DNA from: Symbiodinium natans
Taxonomy: Eukaryota > Sar > Dinophyceae > Suessiales > Symbiodiniaceae
Length of the DNA: 64,000 nt
NCBI GenBank assembly: GCA_905221605.1
Contig: CAJNDS010000413.1
Coordinates: 598,010 to 662,009, forward strand
Reading direction: 5' to 3'
The position numbers were made by a program, and so were the translations under genes. The notes beneath the pieces were generated by a model. It saw only the letters and a program-made list of their open reading frames with translations, was not told where the DNA came from and did no database searches. Each line of letters opens with the position of its first letter. Position 1 is the stretch's first letter. Of this stretch, positions 40,128 to 50,541 are shown one piece after another.

Positions 40128-40463
40128 TGTTGCTGTGGTGTACGGAAAGTGAAAGCATTAGAGCCCACAGTGGACCCTTACTCCTCTTCTTACAGGGCCT
40201 TGGCTCCATTGAAACCTATTGAGCACAGGGGTTTTAGGGTTTAGGGTCTAGGGTTTAGGGTTGCGGTCCAGGGTTCAGTAGGATACTCTGGGACGAAGTC
40301 TGACACACCCTCAGTACTGCTCTGAACGGGTTAACCCTTCTCCCCTAGACCCGAAAACAACAAACATCCTGGACCCCAACCCCAAAACCTCCAATCGCCA
40401 AAGCCTCAAAACCCCGGAGTCGTCCAACCATCAAACCTTAAATCTCTTTCGCTGGTTTCCTAG

Positions 40464-40525
40464 CCCACATGGCGGGAGAAACATGCCCTTCTCGAACTGC
40501 TGGAGAAGCCTACAAACTCTCAACC
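40464..40525 (+). CDS. candidate exon
   Basis: GGTTTCCTAG acceptor; PTWREKHALLELLEKPTN with high GC3. Donor unclear. Confidence 0.35.
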
Positions 40526-40603
40526 CCTCAGCCCTAAACCCTAAACCCTAAACCCTAAAACTCCAAGCCCCAAAGCTCTCAACCCCTCAACCCTCTATGC
40601 GAG

Positions 40604-40939
40604 GCAAACTCAACCTTCCAATGCTTGAGCCCTGGAAGCTGTGGAATTGATCGGAGGGTTTAGGGTTTAGGGTTTAGGGTTTAGGTGTGGGGTTTGGGGT
40701 TTGGGGTTTACTTGGAAGCTCTTCTGACTTAGTAAGTAGGAGGAGAAAGGCGGGTTATGGGGGTTATAAGAGGGTTTCTAGCGGATACGAAGTAGACTTA
40801 CTGTTACTAAGTCAAAAGAGCTTCCAAGCAGGGTTGAGGATTTAGGGTTTGGGGTTCAGGGTGAGGAGGGTTTGTGAGTATCGGCCCCATGCAGCTCAGC
40901 TTACAACAAAAATCGTTACGACAACTGCATGGACTGTTT
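40604..40939 (+). CDS. two phase-matched exons
   Basis: 40604-40657 (ANSTFQCLSPGSCGIDRR) ends AGG|GTTTAG at a TTTAGGG tract. The intron holds the tract plus an inverted-repeat element (40708-40832). 40895-40939 (LSLQQKSLRQLHGLF) follows CCCATGCAG and ends TTT|GTAAAT. Confidence 0.42.
40708..40832. mobile_element. single-copy inverted-repeat element
   Basis: CTTGGAAGCTCTTCTGACTT and the inverse AAGTCAAAAGAGCTTCCAAG, 125 bp apart. Confidence 0.8.
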
Positions 40940-41060
40940 GTAAATTGGCTCGCCATTGAGATGGGGAAAAGCCCTACAATACCCAGACCCCTGAGAGGAT
41001 CCAAAAAGTAGAACCCCCAAAATCGTCCCAAAATAGTACCCTATTCTACCAGTCATTTTC

Positions 41061-41166
41061 CTAAACCCTAAACCCTAAACCCTAAACCCTAAACCCTAAA
41101 CCCTAAACCCTAAACCCTAAACCCTAAACCCTAAACCTAAACCCTAAACCCTAAACCCTAAACCTT
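41061..41166. repeat. C-strand telomeric tract
   Basis: CCCTAAA units with one six-base unit. Confidence 0.95.
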
Positions 41167-41185
41167 AGGTAGGAGTCTACTTCAG

Positions 41186-41259
41186 GTCTTTGGGCTGTCG
41201 AGCGCGCCGCCCGGCGTCGGCTTGCGCAGTCCGATGAGGCCGAGTTCTATCGCACATAG
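41186..41259 (+). CDS. candidate exon
   Basis: GTCTACTTCAG acceptor; VFGLSSAPPGVGLRSP, MRPSSIAH; AG|GTTTTC donor; phase fits the previous exon. Confidence 0.4.
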
Positions 41260-41334
41260 GTTTTCCTATCATATGGGTTTAGGGTTTAGGGTTTAGGGTT
41301 TAGGGTGTGTATATATATATATAAGATGTATCCC

Positions 41335-41480
41335 AAGAAGCCCAATACCCCTGAATTAGGGAATATGCCTTAAACTGTAGAGAGACCCTTGCTGTGATTG
41401 CAGGGATATTCCTTAATCACGGAGTATTGGCTCTCTGGGATATGTACATAGGACTTATACATATATATATATATATGTAT
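41335..41480. mobile_element. family 7 element and AT microsatellite
   Basis: GTATCCCAAGAAGCCCAATA ... GGAGTATTGGCTCTCTGGGA, then (TA)n. Confidence 0.8.
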
Positions 41481-41639
41481 ATACAGAAATACATCTATAT
41501 AGAGATGCTACATAGATTTGATATGTTATATGATTTTGTTATTCGAAAGCGGTTCCTTCTTTGGGGATTGGGGATAGTGCGCGCCACTGCGGCCTGCGGG
41601 AGCATAAGCCAGCCCCCCCTGCCCCGCTGCGCGCCCTTA

Positions 41640-42030
41640 TCAAGTTCAATGAGATTTCGATTTATTTTAGTAGAGCTGAAGAAATTATTGATTTTTTAAA
41701 TAGGGCGCAAGGGTTTCCATTAAGCTTCAATAAGTGGCAGTTCAATTACTTTTAAGACATAATGTTTTTAATGGGGTTTCACTTGATGTTAATAATATTT
41801 CATTCATTTTAATGGGATTTCTTTTCTTTTTTTACTTGAACTGCTATTAAAATTAGTAGAAATCCGATTAGAATTCAAACCACATTAAAATTGAATTGAA
41901 ATGCTATGAAAATCAATAAAAGTCCAATTTAAAATGTCATAGAAATCTTAGTAAACTTAATAGAAATCCTCTTGAAATTAATAGGATTCCTATTCAAAAC
42001 AATAGGAATCCTACCAAGAATTGTAGAATT
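41640..42030. repeat. AT-rich degenerate repeat
   Basis: Diverged units around AATAGAAATCC and TTTAATGGG in both orientations; no similarity to mitochondrial genes seen. Ends in a G-rich run (42030-42057). Confidence 0.7.
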
Positions 42031-42233
42031 GGGGGGGAGGGGGGGGAGGGGGGGGGGTACCTTGAATATCCGCGGGCCTCTTTTTGTTTTTCGCACTCTC
42101 GGAGTGGGGTTTTTTAATTCCATGGAGGGTCCGCTGCTTATGGGGTTGAGCTGTTCCGGTATAGGAGTTCAATCGCTGCAATGAGGAAACGACGTGCTTA
42201 GAATATTTATGTGTATGTATATTTACGTTTCAG

Positions 42234-42495
42234 GACCCTCTAAACCACCTGTTTTTTCGTGCCCAGAAGTCAGAGGATGTATGTTTCTCCGTTTTCTTTT
42301 CTGGAAATCTGGAAATTTGACGAAACGAAACTGTCAGGTGTTTCCGGGTGAGGTGGTGGGGTTGAGTGAGCGCATGCAGGTGTGATGTAGTTCATTCATG
42401 AGCTCGTAATATATCTCTTCCTTATTGCGGTAACCATGCTTCTTAACCATGCTCCTTAACAGCAGCCGAATGTTGTCATGCAGCAGCGCCTAAAC
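42234..42495 (+). CDS. three-exon chain with strong splice signals
   Basis: 42234-42278 (DPLNHLFFRAQKSED) lies between TTTACGTTTCAG and GAT|GTATGT. The 59-nt intron is T-rich and ends AACTGTCAG. 42338-42379 (VFPGEVVGLSERMQ, almost all GC-ending) ends CAG|GTGTGA. The third starts about 42463 after TCCTTAACAG: QPNVVMQQRLN. All are phase 0. Confidence 0.5.
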
Positions 42496-42875
42496 CCTAA
42501 AACCCCACATCCCACACCCTAAACCCCAAACCTTAAACTTTAAACCTTCCTACTCTGACCGATAACCTTAAACCCCAAGCATCCCAAGGGCCCGCCCGAA
42601 GATCCCTAAGCTTTTGCAATGTTAGCTCCAGAACCCCAAGCCCAAGAGCCCAAAACCCTAAACCCCTAAACCCTAAACCCTAATCCCTAAACCCTAACCC
42701 TACAACGCCCAGACCCCCCAAAAACCTAGGCACCTTAAACCTCATCAACATCCCAGGACAGCTCAATCCGGAATCAGGATCCTTGGTTACGCCCTAAGCC
42801 CAAAGCCTTATAAGCCCTAAAACACTAAATCCTGAACCCTAAGCCCTAATCCCTAAACCCTAAACCGCACACCAG

Positions 42876-42906
42876 GGCTGCCATGCGTGGCACCCGCGGC
42901 ACACCA
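42876..42906 (+). CDS. candidate micro-exon
   Basis: CGCACACCAG acceptor; GCHAWHPRHT; A|GTGTGC donor. Confidence 0.28.
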
Positions 42907-43110
42907 GTGTGCATCGCCCACAGGGTTCAGGATTGAAAGTGCAGGGTTTAAGGGGTTAAGTTAAGGTTTAAGGATTTCGGGTTAGGGTTAGGGAAGTTAC
43001 ATGGTCTCTCAGTATGGTCCCCTTACCCTTTTTCAAGGGTTCCCCTGGAATGTAGGGCATACAAGGGGAACATAAGAGCCCCCCAGTAGTTTGAGGTTTT
43101 CGGGGATCAG

Positions 43111-43190
43111 AGTAGAAAGCCTCCGGCGAGTGCGATGGAGAAGCCCCACAGCACCTCCACCTTTGGAGATAGAGCATTCAACCCGCAAAC
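43111..43190 (+). CDS. candidate exon
   Basis: GGGGATCAG acceptor; SRKPPASAMEKPHSTST, FGDRAFNPQT; 3' end undefined. Confidence 0.33.
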
Positions 43191-43607
43191 GCCAAACCCA
43201 GAAAACCCGAAAACCCTAAGCGCTTAACCCTGAACCCAAAAATCCTAAATCCTTAACTTATAAACCCCCAAGCCCAAAACCCTAATCATAAAGCCCTAGA
43301 CCCCAAGCCCTAGCAGCCTAACACCCCAAAACCGCTGCTGCTGCTGCCTCAGCACCAATGGTTCAATGGTGCTTGGGTTGGGGTGGTGGGGGATGGTGGG
43401 GGTGGGGCGTGGCGCGGGGGGGGGGTTGGGGGGGGTCGGGTTTTTCGTATCTTTTTTAGGGCGATGTACCAGAATCCCCTAGAGCTAACCCAAAAAGCAA
43501 AAAGAACTAGGTATATGCTTGGGGCTTGCAATTTGGAGTTAGGGTTGCCGGGGCGTTTAGGGCCCAAGTATATACCACAGGTACATGGGCCTTTTGGGGC
43601 GATGCAG

Positions 43608-43734
43608 ACCGTGGAGTCTCTGGGCATGGAGTGTGGGCGATGAAGAGCAGAATTGGAGCCGAAACAGCAGAAGCGCCTGCATGGGTTGGGAGAATAATTG
43701 GATTTGTCCAGAGTCGCAGAACGCTACCAAGCTT
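43608..43734 (+). CDS. candidate Trp-rich exon
   Basis: GGCGATGCAG acceptor; PWSLWAWSVGDEEQNWS, MGWENNWICPESQNA; CTT|GTATAA donor. A second frame is equally open, so the frame is inferred from GC3. Confidence 0.35.
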
Positions 43735-44245
43735 GTATAACAGACCCTTATACCCTTAGGCTCGAAATTGCCCAGAGACCTTCTATAATCAGGTCCTTCG
43801 AGCCCAAAAACCCTCCTTGGCGTTAGACAAGCCAGACGTTTGAATCTTGCATCCATTTACCCGCGGTCGGTATACGTACCCATTTGTACCCTTCTAAATG
43901 GCACCGCGGAGGTCCCCCAACAGCGGAAGCCGCGCGCTTACAGCTGCGCAGTCCGCAGACGGTCTCCAGGCAAATGGTCGGCTTTAGAGTTTCGGGGTTA
44001 GGGTTTTTAGGGTTTAGGGTTTAGGGTTTAAGGCTTTTCCTAAACCTCGAAGCTACTACAGAGGTTACCAGTGTCCCCAAGATTTCAGTAAAACGGGCGG
44101 CCTGGGGTCGGGTGACAAGTGCACGCAGGCAGGCGCTCAACCCTAAACCCTGAACCCTAAACCCTGAACCCTAAACCCTGAACCCTGAACCCGAAACCCT
44201 AAACCCTGAACCCTAAACCGCTCAGCTTGTTTGTGTAGGCTTGTA

Positions 44246-44392
44246 GGTTCCTGGTACTTCGGCTTAGGGTTTATAGTGTTTCGGGTTTCGGGTATTGACA
44301 TACCACTTATCAAGAAAGGCCCCTAGCAGGCTTATCATTGGGCTAGAGGTACAGTTATAGTTTGGTTCATCAGTACCATGGACCTCCAAGTA
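44246..44392. mobile_element. family 5 element, diverged
   Basis: TGTAGGTTCCTGGTACTT ... CAGTACCATGGACCTCCAAG with a telomeric insertion in the left arm. Confidence 0.72.
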
Positions 44393-44399
44393 AACCTTA

Positions 44400-44530
44400 A
44401 ATTCTACAGGGTTTAGGGTTGAGGGTTCTATAGGGTTTAGGGTTGAGGGTTCCATAGGGTTGAGGGTTGAGGGTTGAGGGTTCTGTAGGGTTTAGGGTTG
44501 AGGATTCTGTGGAGTTTTGGGTTTAGGCAT
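44400..44530. repeat. 28-bp repeat of telomere-derived units
   Basis: TAGGGTTTAGGGTTGAGGGT with TCTA/TCCA/TCTG joints, four copies. A poly-G run follows at 44564. Confidence 0.85.
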
Positions 44531-44718
44531 TTTTTTTTGTTTTTTGTGTGTGTTGATGCTTTGGGGGGGGGGGGGGGGGTGTTCCAAAAGGAGCCTGTAT
44601 GTAGGGTTAAGCCATAGCATTTATGGGTCAGGGGTTTACTATGCAATGTAGTGCCTTAGTATATTTGGAGCTTCCCTGATTGTTTTTTTAGTTTTTAAGA
44701 GTGTGGGTTCTTGTTCAG

Positions 44719-44920
44719 AGGGTGTAAGGGGCAACCTTGTCAGGCAAAGTTACCAAGGAATCATCTTCTTCATATCCGTACACAGCGTACATACATTGAT
44801 GTCCCTTTACTCAGCCCTACCCTCCTAGATCTGAACCCCTGTCCAAGCTGTGTGGCTTTGCTTAAGGTGTCGAGCAGGGTCTTTGTGGGCTGCGGGTTTT
44901 GCAAGAGCCATGCACCCTAA
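44719..44920 (+). CDS. candidate Cys-pair exon ending in a stop
   Basis: From 44815 (after TTACTCAG) the frame reads PTLLDLNPCPSCVALLKV, SSRVFVGCGFCKSHAP and stops at TAA 44918-44920. CPSC and CGFC form two CxxC pairs 12 residues apart, as in small zinc-binding modules; no family is claimed. An upstream open stretch from 44719 (GNLVRQSYQGIIFFIS) is in another frame. Confidence 0.4.
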
Positions 44921-44983
44921 ATCCTAAACCCTGAACCCTGATCCCTGAACCCTAAACCCAACCCTGCGGGCCAGCCCTTGCAG

Positions 44984-45004
44984 TAGTAGTGGCGCACAAG
45001 GGAA
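44984..45004 (+). CDS. candidate 21-nt micro-exon
   Basis: GCCCTTGCAG ... AA|GTAAGTAAGT around SSGAQG. The donor is excellent; the exon is very short. Confidence 0.3.
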
Positions 45005-45074
45005 GTAAGTAAGTCCCGGAGTAGCCTATAACTAGCGCGAAAGGAACAGCGTTTGGGCTTTTGAGCCTTGAGCC

Positions 45075-45200
45075 GTAAGCCCTACACCCTAAACCCTACA
45101 CCCTACACCCTAAACCCTACACCCTAAACCCTACACCCTAAACCCTAAACCCTACACCCTACACTCACACCCTAAACCCTAAACCCTAAACCCCACTCTA
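45075..45200. repeat. mixed CCCTAAA / CCCTACA tract
   Basis: Alternating heptamers CCCTACA and CCCTAAA. Confidence 0.93.
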
Positions 45201-45204
45201 TGCA

Positions 45205-45274
45205 GGCTTTGCTGTCCGGAGCGCGTTTGGGAAGGGCTGGGCCTGGGGCTTCAGCGGCCTTTTTTTTGTTCAGG
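45205..45274 (+). CDS. candidate exon
   Basis: CTCTATGCAG ... G|GTACGC; all three frames are open (one reads FAVRSAFGKGWAWGFSG). High GC. Confidence 0.36.
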
Positions 45275-45279
45275 GTACG

Positions 45280-45850
45280 CTTAGGGTTGATGGTTTAGGG
45301 TTCAGGGTTTAGGGTTTAGGGTTTAGGGTTAGAAGTTTGGGGTCGCGGGGGTTAGGGTAACAGGCTAAGTGTTGCCGGCTTAAGGTTATTGAGTTTAGGG
45401 TTCATGGGTCTAGGGTAGTAGGGATTAGGGCGGGTTTATGGTTGTAGCATACAAGGTTTATGGTTACAGATTCTGGTTATAGGGTTCAGGTTTAGGGCTA
45501 GGGTTTAGGCTTTAGGGTATAGAGGATTTAGGGTAGGGTTTGGGGTCCAGGGTCACAGGGTTGCAGGGTTTCGGGGTGCAGTGCATAGGGTTTCGGCAGG
45601 GTTTAGGTTACAGGGTTAGGGTTAGCAGGATATAGGGTTATAGGGTTCAGGGTTCCAGGTTTTCTGTACAGGGCCTCGGGTTTACGGGGTTATCATAATC
45701 CTAGAAGGTTCAAATTAGTGCTTGGGAATGTTTGTCTTTTTCTCTGTATTTTGTTTCTTCTGGTGTGGCTTAGTTGGGGTTTGGGGTTTAGGGCTGCGGC
45801 TTATTTATTGCACGTTTTTTTTTCAATCCTCGTGCGTGGTATAGGTTGAT
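45280..45850. repeat. degenerate G-strand telomere-like region
   Basis: Decayed GGTTTAGGG, GGTTATAGGG and GGTTCAGGG units; no exon seen. Confidence 0.75.
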
Positions 45851-45904
45851 TGTGCTTGGTTCAGTACTTAGGGCCTAGGTTTGTGGTTCAGCATCAAGCT
45901 CCAG

Positions 45905-46287
45905 GGTGACTTTCTTGTGGTGTACGTGGGTGTAGCTACTCTGTACCTAGGGCTTTGCGGTTGCTGCCAAGGACTTGTCATTATTATTGTTGTTGTACCT
46001 GTTGGGTTTCCGGAAAGTAGAGGTTTAGGGGCTTATGGGGTCTGCGGTTTGGGATTTACAAGGAGGGGCCCCCTTACTGTACTAACTATAGTTAAGAGAC
46101 TTATAACCTAACTTAGGATCCTAAAAACCTAATTTAGGGTCCTTATAACTCTACTTATAACTAGGGGGGCCCCTCCTTGTAGGGGGTATGTGAGGAGTCT
46201 TTTTTCAGAATCTGTCGCATGATTTCGGCACACCGGGATAACGTACTAGCTGCAGAAGACTCAGCAGCTTACCGGTTCTTGCCAGGA
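45905..46287 (+). CDS. two phase-matched exons, the first membrane-spanning
   Basis: 45905-46022 reads DFLVVYVGVATLYLGLCG and GLVIIIVVVPVGFPESR: two hydrophobic segments likely to form a membrane hairpin. It ends G|GTTTAG. A family 1 element occupies the intron. 46256-46287 (DSAAYRFLPG) follows TAGCTGCAG and ends GGA|GTTTAA, in phase. Confidence 0.45.
46057..46182. mobile_element. family 1 element, intronic
   Basis: TACAAGGAGGGGCCCCCTTA ... GGGGCCCCTCCTTGTA. Confidence 0.9.
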
Positions 46288-46471
46288 GTTTAACCTCGCC
46301 TAAGCCCTTAGCCCCAAACCCTTAGCCCCAAACCCTAAACCCTAAACCCTAAACCCTACAGCTGCCCCATATTTGAAGTGACCCAAGGTCCTTGAGTCCT
46401 TCGAGCCGACTGGGCCGGGAGCCTGGGTTTAGGGTGTAGGGTTCAGGGTTTAGGGTTTAGGGTTACTCGGA

Positions 46472-46583
46472 AGGCTCTAATGTAGTTCCTTCTTGGGTTA
46501 AGTTTGGGGGGGGGGGGGGGGGGGGGGAAGGGGGGGCGGGGTCGAGTGTTCTGCCCGAAAAAAGTACTACGCCTTTTGGTAGG
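46472..46583. mobile_element. family 6 element carrying a poly-G run
   Basis: GAAGGCTCTAATGTAGTTCC on the left, AGTACTACGCCTTTTGG on the right, 23 G between. Confidence 0.75.
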
Positions 46584-46697
46584 GCTGAGGGCTAGAGCAT
46601 GGTTCACAGTGTAGGTTTAGCGCAAACCTCAACCGGAAATGTTGCATGAGCTTGTTTTACATATAATATATATATATATATATTTGATATGTCTCAG

Positions 46698-47238
46698 ATT
46701 CCTTATCATCAACCCTGCCAAGGGCCTGTTTTTAACTCTCAGCAGTGTGGGCCAATGGGTCAATCGAGTTCAACGATGTCGACCTGTCCCCCAGTTGTCC
46801 TTGTTCGGGGAACCGAGTCTCATGGGCTCAGGGTGTGCTTGTATGACATTACATTGCTTCCATAGAATACTCCGTTGGGATGTCCCCGCTTATGCTAACA
46901 GTCCTTATTGGGGATTCTAGTACCCCCCCCCCCCCCCTCCTAGTTGACATGATGTCAACCAGAAAAAAGTGGCAAAACAAAGAAATACAATTCGAGGTCC
47001 AGGTAGAGAAGCGGTTGAGGCCCGAAGTCCCAGCTCGTGATTTTGTTTTGGTATCTTACGCTGCTTCTTGGAACTTGAACCCTACACCCTAACCCGCGAG
47101 GTAAATGCTCCAAACATGTTGTGGTGGATGAGAGCTTCCACTCATCCCCTCCCAGCATGAACCCCCCCCCCCCCAACCCCCAAGACATCAGACTCAGCAC
47201 TCGTACCATCGCATGCGACTATCATGGAAACAGCTAAG
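46698..47238 (+). CDS. three candidate exons
   Basis: 46698-46832 is exactly 45 codons (IPYHQPCQGPVFNSQQCG, MGQSSSTMSTCPPVVL, RGTESHGLR) between TATGTCTCAG and AGG|GTGTGC. 46944-47050 (MMSTRKKWQNKEIQFEVQ, EKRLRPEVPARDF) begins at the poly-C edge of a truncated family 3 element. 47198-47238 (HSYHRMRLSWKQL) follows AGACTCAG and ends AG|GTGAGG. Confidence 0.45.
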
Positions 47239-47249
47239 GTGAGGTGTGC

Positions 47250-47290
47250 GGGTGTGTGTGTGTGTGTGTGCGCGCTGACGTGTGTGGGTG
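47250..47290. repeat. GT microsatellite
   Basis: (GT)n with GC steps. Confidence 0.9.
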
Positions 47291-47736
47291 TTGTTTGGGA
47301 GTGGTTTGATTTGAGCCCTCAACCCTAAGTGTTAAACCCTAAACCCTAAACCCTGAACCCTAAGCCCTAAACCGCAAGCCTATTCCCGAGTTGCACTGAG
47401 TCTTCTGAACTTCTTGAGCTCCGACTGACCCCTTAATCGAGGAAATCTCGCTAAATCAAAGCAGGGGCTCTCATAGATGTATGGACTATGTCTCAATTCC
47501 GTGGGTTTTGAGTCTCTGAGTATGCTAACAACTTAATTAACAAGCTTTGATGACCTTCCTTGGTCGTCGGTTAGACATACACCTCAAGAGCAAGGACCCT
47601 GAATTCTGAACCCGGACCGAAACCCGGATTGTGAGCTGAACTACGCCTTGTAAGCCCCAATCCTGATGCTGAATGCCGAACATCTTTCAACCCAAAACCC
47701 CAAGTCTGAGTCTGAGCCCCAACGACCTTGCATCCC

Positions 47737-47862
47737 TACAAGGAGGGGGCCCCCCTAGTTATAAGTAGAGTTATAAGGACCTTGAATTAGGTTATAAGGA
47801 TCCTAAGTTAGGTTATAAGTCTCTTGGCTATAGTTGGTATAGTAAGGGGGCCCCTCCTTGTA
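47737..47862. mobile_element. family 1 element
   Basis: CTACAAGGAGGGGGCCCCCC ... GGGGCCCCTCCTTGTA. Confidence 0.9.
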
Positions 47863-47914
47863 AGCCCGAGACATAACAACCTTGCTTCGTGGCCCAGCCT
47901 CTTGTGTCCTGCAG

Positions 47915-47967
47915 ACATCATCAACGGCCGCGGAAGCCCTCCGGAGGAGGGCGGACAGGGAGCAGGG
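47915..47967 (+). CDS. candidate coiled-coil exon at a telomeric donor
   Basis: TTGTGTCCTGCAG acceptor; TSSTAAEALRRRADREQ; GG|GTTTAG donor at the edge of a TTTAGGG tract. Confidence 0.45.
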
Positions 47968-48309
47968 GTTTAGGGTTTAGGGTTTAGGTTTAATGGGGTA
48001 TAGGGCTCCGCATGGGCTTCCAAAGGCACCGTAATTGAGACGACGTCCAAAGGCACCGTAATTGAGACGACGTGGGGCCCCCCCCCCCCCCCCCCCCGCC
48101 CCCCAACCAAACAAAAGGAAGAAGCGAGCTATAGTAGAATTCATGTAGGATTCTTGGGCCTTAAAAGTACCCCGGCCCAAGTATGAAATACGGAATCTTC
48201 GCAGGCGTTGATCACCCTACACCTTGCACCCTCAACCCTAAAACCCTGACCCTCAGCCCTCAGCCCTGAATTTGAGACCCAACCCTTAACCTGCAGACGG
48301 GGCTTGCAG

Positions 48310-48504
48310 GGACAATTTTTACGCATTGAAAGAGTTCAGGGCTGTCACAATATGCAGGTCGTGTCCGCCTGCCTTGCCGTGGGTTATTGCGTGATTTGTA
48401 ACGGCTGTGTCTTCTAAAACAAAGTGTGGTTTGGTGTCGGTCCCTTCGCAGACGTGAAATCGACGTAGGCGAGTTTTCATCGCTGTTTTTCTGCGAGGGA
48501 GCAG
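48310..48504 (+). CDS. two candidate exons
   Basis: 48310-48357 (DNFYALKEFRAVTIC) lies between GGCTTGCAG and AG|GTCGTG. 48452-48504 (REIDVGEFSSLFFCEGA) lies between CCCTTCGCAG and G|GTCGCC. The minus strand is open for 71 codons across the same DNA. Confidence 0.4.
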
Positions 48505-48630
48505 GTCGCCTGCACCTACCTTGACTGGAAACATGGTCTGCGAGGGTAGTTATTCCATTTTTTTTTCAATGCTGTGTCTTCTAGAATCTTGTTGTGGTGT
48601 CGGTTCCTTCGCAGACGCGAAGCCGCATAT
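48403..48630. repeat. ~60-bp duplication including an acceptor
   Basis: GCTGTGTCTTCTA...TGTGGT.TGGTGTCGGT.CCTTCGCAGACG occurs at 48403-48455 and 48570-48618, duplicating an intron tail and its CTTCGCAG acceptor. Confidence 0.8.
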
Positions 48631-48884
48631 CCTTAGCTCAGGGTAGCAAAGGGGTACATAGGTTAAGGGTGCAGAGTTTAGGGTGGAGGATCAAGGGCCC
48701 GGGCAGTAGTGGGTCCCCAAATGGGTACCCTACTTACTAGGGTTTTTAAACCCGAAACGCTACACCCTAAACCCTAAACCCTGGTAAACCCCCCTAAACC
48801 CTAAACCCCAAACCCTAAACCCTTAGCCCAAAGCAGGGTTTAGGAGGGTTTCGGGGCTTTGAGGGGCTGCCCGAACACTGCGAG

Positions 48885-48944
48885 GAACGGCCGGGGCCTC
48901 GCCCTCGCCGCGTCACTTCCGAGGCAGATCAGGGGCGTAGCTGA
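48885..48944 (+). CDS. candidate exon ending at a telomeric donor
   Basis: ACTGCGAG acceptor; NGRGLALAASLPRQIRGVA, high GC3; GA|GTTTAG. The frame is open upstream too. Confidence 0.42.
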   Translation, partial: ERPGPRPRRVTSEADQGRS

Positions 48945-48992
48945 GTTTAGGGTTTAGGGATTAGGTTTTAGGGTTTAGGGTTTAGGGTGAAC

Positions 48993-49081
48993 CCAAAGGC
49001 TCCTGTAGTACCCTTTTTGGCGTAGTATACTAGAAGCCTCTATAACTAGCCCAAACAGGAACTACATTGGAGCCTTTGGGT
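48993..49081. mobile_element. family 6 element
   Basis: ACCCAAAGGCTCCTGTAGTA ... ACATTGGAGCCTTTGGGT; a second copy follows at 49340-49425. Confidence 0.85.
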
Positions 49082-49559
49082 AGGGCCAAAGTTTAGGGTT
49101 TGGGGCCAAGGCTTGAAGCCGCAAGCCCTCTGAACCCGAAAATCCCAAACCCAAACCTTGATTTGACCCTCTAGGATGCCCAGTAGTACCCTCATTCCCT
49201 TTTTTGGGGGGTTTAGGTTCCCTTATAAATCTAGCCCTAAACCCACAACCCCAAGGTAGCACGTCCGGGCCCAGGCTACCCTAAACACAATCCTGCCCCT
49301 TACAGCCCCTGTTGAAACTTAAAAATGCACCCTAACCCGACCTATAGGCTCCCATGTAATACTTTTGTAGGGTAATATGCTTGCATTCCAATCCAAAAAA
49401 AGGAACTACATTAGAGCCTTCAGGTAAAGCGTTGCTCTACACCCTGAATTCTACCACTCAGTTGCTGCGTTAGGTGCGTTGGCCTTTTGGAACCAACACC
49501 CTTGAACTAAGGGTTGTACCTCAAACTATCATAGGGGTCTTGTGTATATGCGATACGAT

Positions 49560-49672
49560 GTGACATAGATCTCATATATATATATATATGTATATAATAT
49601 ACTATGATATACATACACATATATATATATAGATACAGATGTAGATACAGATATAGATATAGATATGTTCCG
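49560..49672. repeat. AT/GATA microsatellites
   Basis: (AT)n, ATACAT and (AGATAT)n. Confidence 0.92.
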
Positions 49673-50067
49673 ATTTTCGCAGGTGACTCGAGTTTACCAT
49701 CCTAGAAACGTGCTGCGCAGGAGCCTTTGGGTATAGGTATATGTCTAAAGTCTAAATTCAGGGGTTTCGCGGGCTCTCTGGGTTGGCAGGTGCGGGTAGC
49801 CTTTAGGGTTTGGGGGTGGCCGACTTGCTCGGGTTGATCCGGAACTACCTTCGCCCACTACTTCACGACTCAGTCTCAACGAAGCCTCCACCCAAAAACC
49901 TACAGTGCCAAAAGTCCCCAAGCAGTGCCAGAAGTCCCCAAGCCCTGAAGCCTAAACCCGAAACCCTAAGTTTTAAGCCCTAAGCCCATAAGCCCTAATC
50001 CCTAAACAAAGTTTGCCCGTGCTGCCATTAGGCCGATAAGCTTGGTCCGGCTGCGGTTGCACTGCAG

Positions 50068-50138
50068 TGGGGGGCTTGGTGTTGCTGGGCGAGCTTGAAC
50101 GATTTCGATACTGGGAGTGGGAGATCATAGAGGAATCC
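50068..50138 (+). CDS. candidate exon ending at a poly-C element
   Basis: GCACTGCAG acceptor; GGLVLLGELERFRYWEWE, IIEES; TCC|GTTTCC runs straight into 17 C. A following frame (from 50179, SSFGVLLSMVSWLERR) may be the next exon. Confidence 0.45.
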
Positions 50139-50239
50139 GTTTCCCCCCCCCCCCCCCCCGGGATTCCGGGATCGCAGTTTCCTCTTTTGGGGTGCTTCTC
50201 TCCATGGTTTCATGGTTAGAGCGAAGAGAAAAAGAAAAT

Positions 50240-50400
50240 CGGGCACCCCCCCCCCAAATTGAGATACACAAAATCATGATCATACTAATAATAACAATAA
50301 ATTAAAAATAACAACAATAATGATGATATCAATAAGAACAGTAGTAATATTAGTAATAATAATCAGAATAATCATATCATTAACAATACTAACAAACATA
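50240..50400. repeat. AAT/ATA-rich microsatellite
   Basis: AATAATAACAATAA-type units. Confidence 0.9.
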
Positions 50401-50459
50401 AATTATGGTGGACAAAGCAAGCGCAATTGCAAGACAGGCTTCAGGGTTGAGGCTGGCAG

Positions 50460-50541
50460 GTTGCTTGCACAATAGTGCCCCGGCTGCTCGCTTCCGCGAA
50501 ACATGGCAAGGAGATTGGGGTTTTGGCAGGCTCCTGGAAGG
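50460..50541 (+). CDS. candidate exon ending at a telomeric donor
   Basis: GAGGCTGGCAG acceptor; VACTIVPRLLASAKHGKE, IGVLAGSWK; G|GTTTAG at the first base of a TTTAGGG tract (50541-50630). Confidence 0.46.

Noticed and set aside
41640-42030. A second mitochondrial or plastid insertion
   Set aside because: AT-rich, but composed of short degenerate repeats, and no organellar protein motif was found in any frame.
48319-48534. 71-codon minus-strand frame (hydrophilic)
   Set aside because: It looks protein-like, but two + strand exons with good splice motifs overlap it. Not excluded, only less likely.
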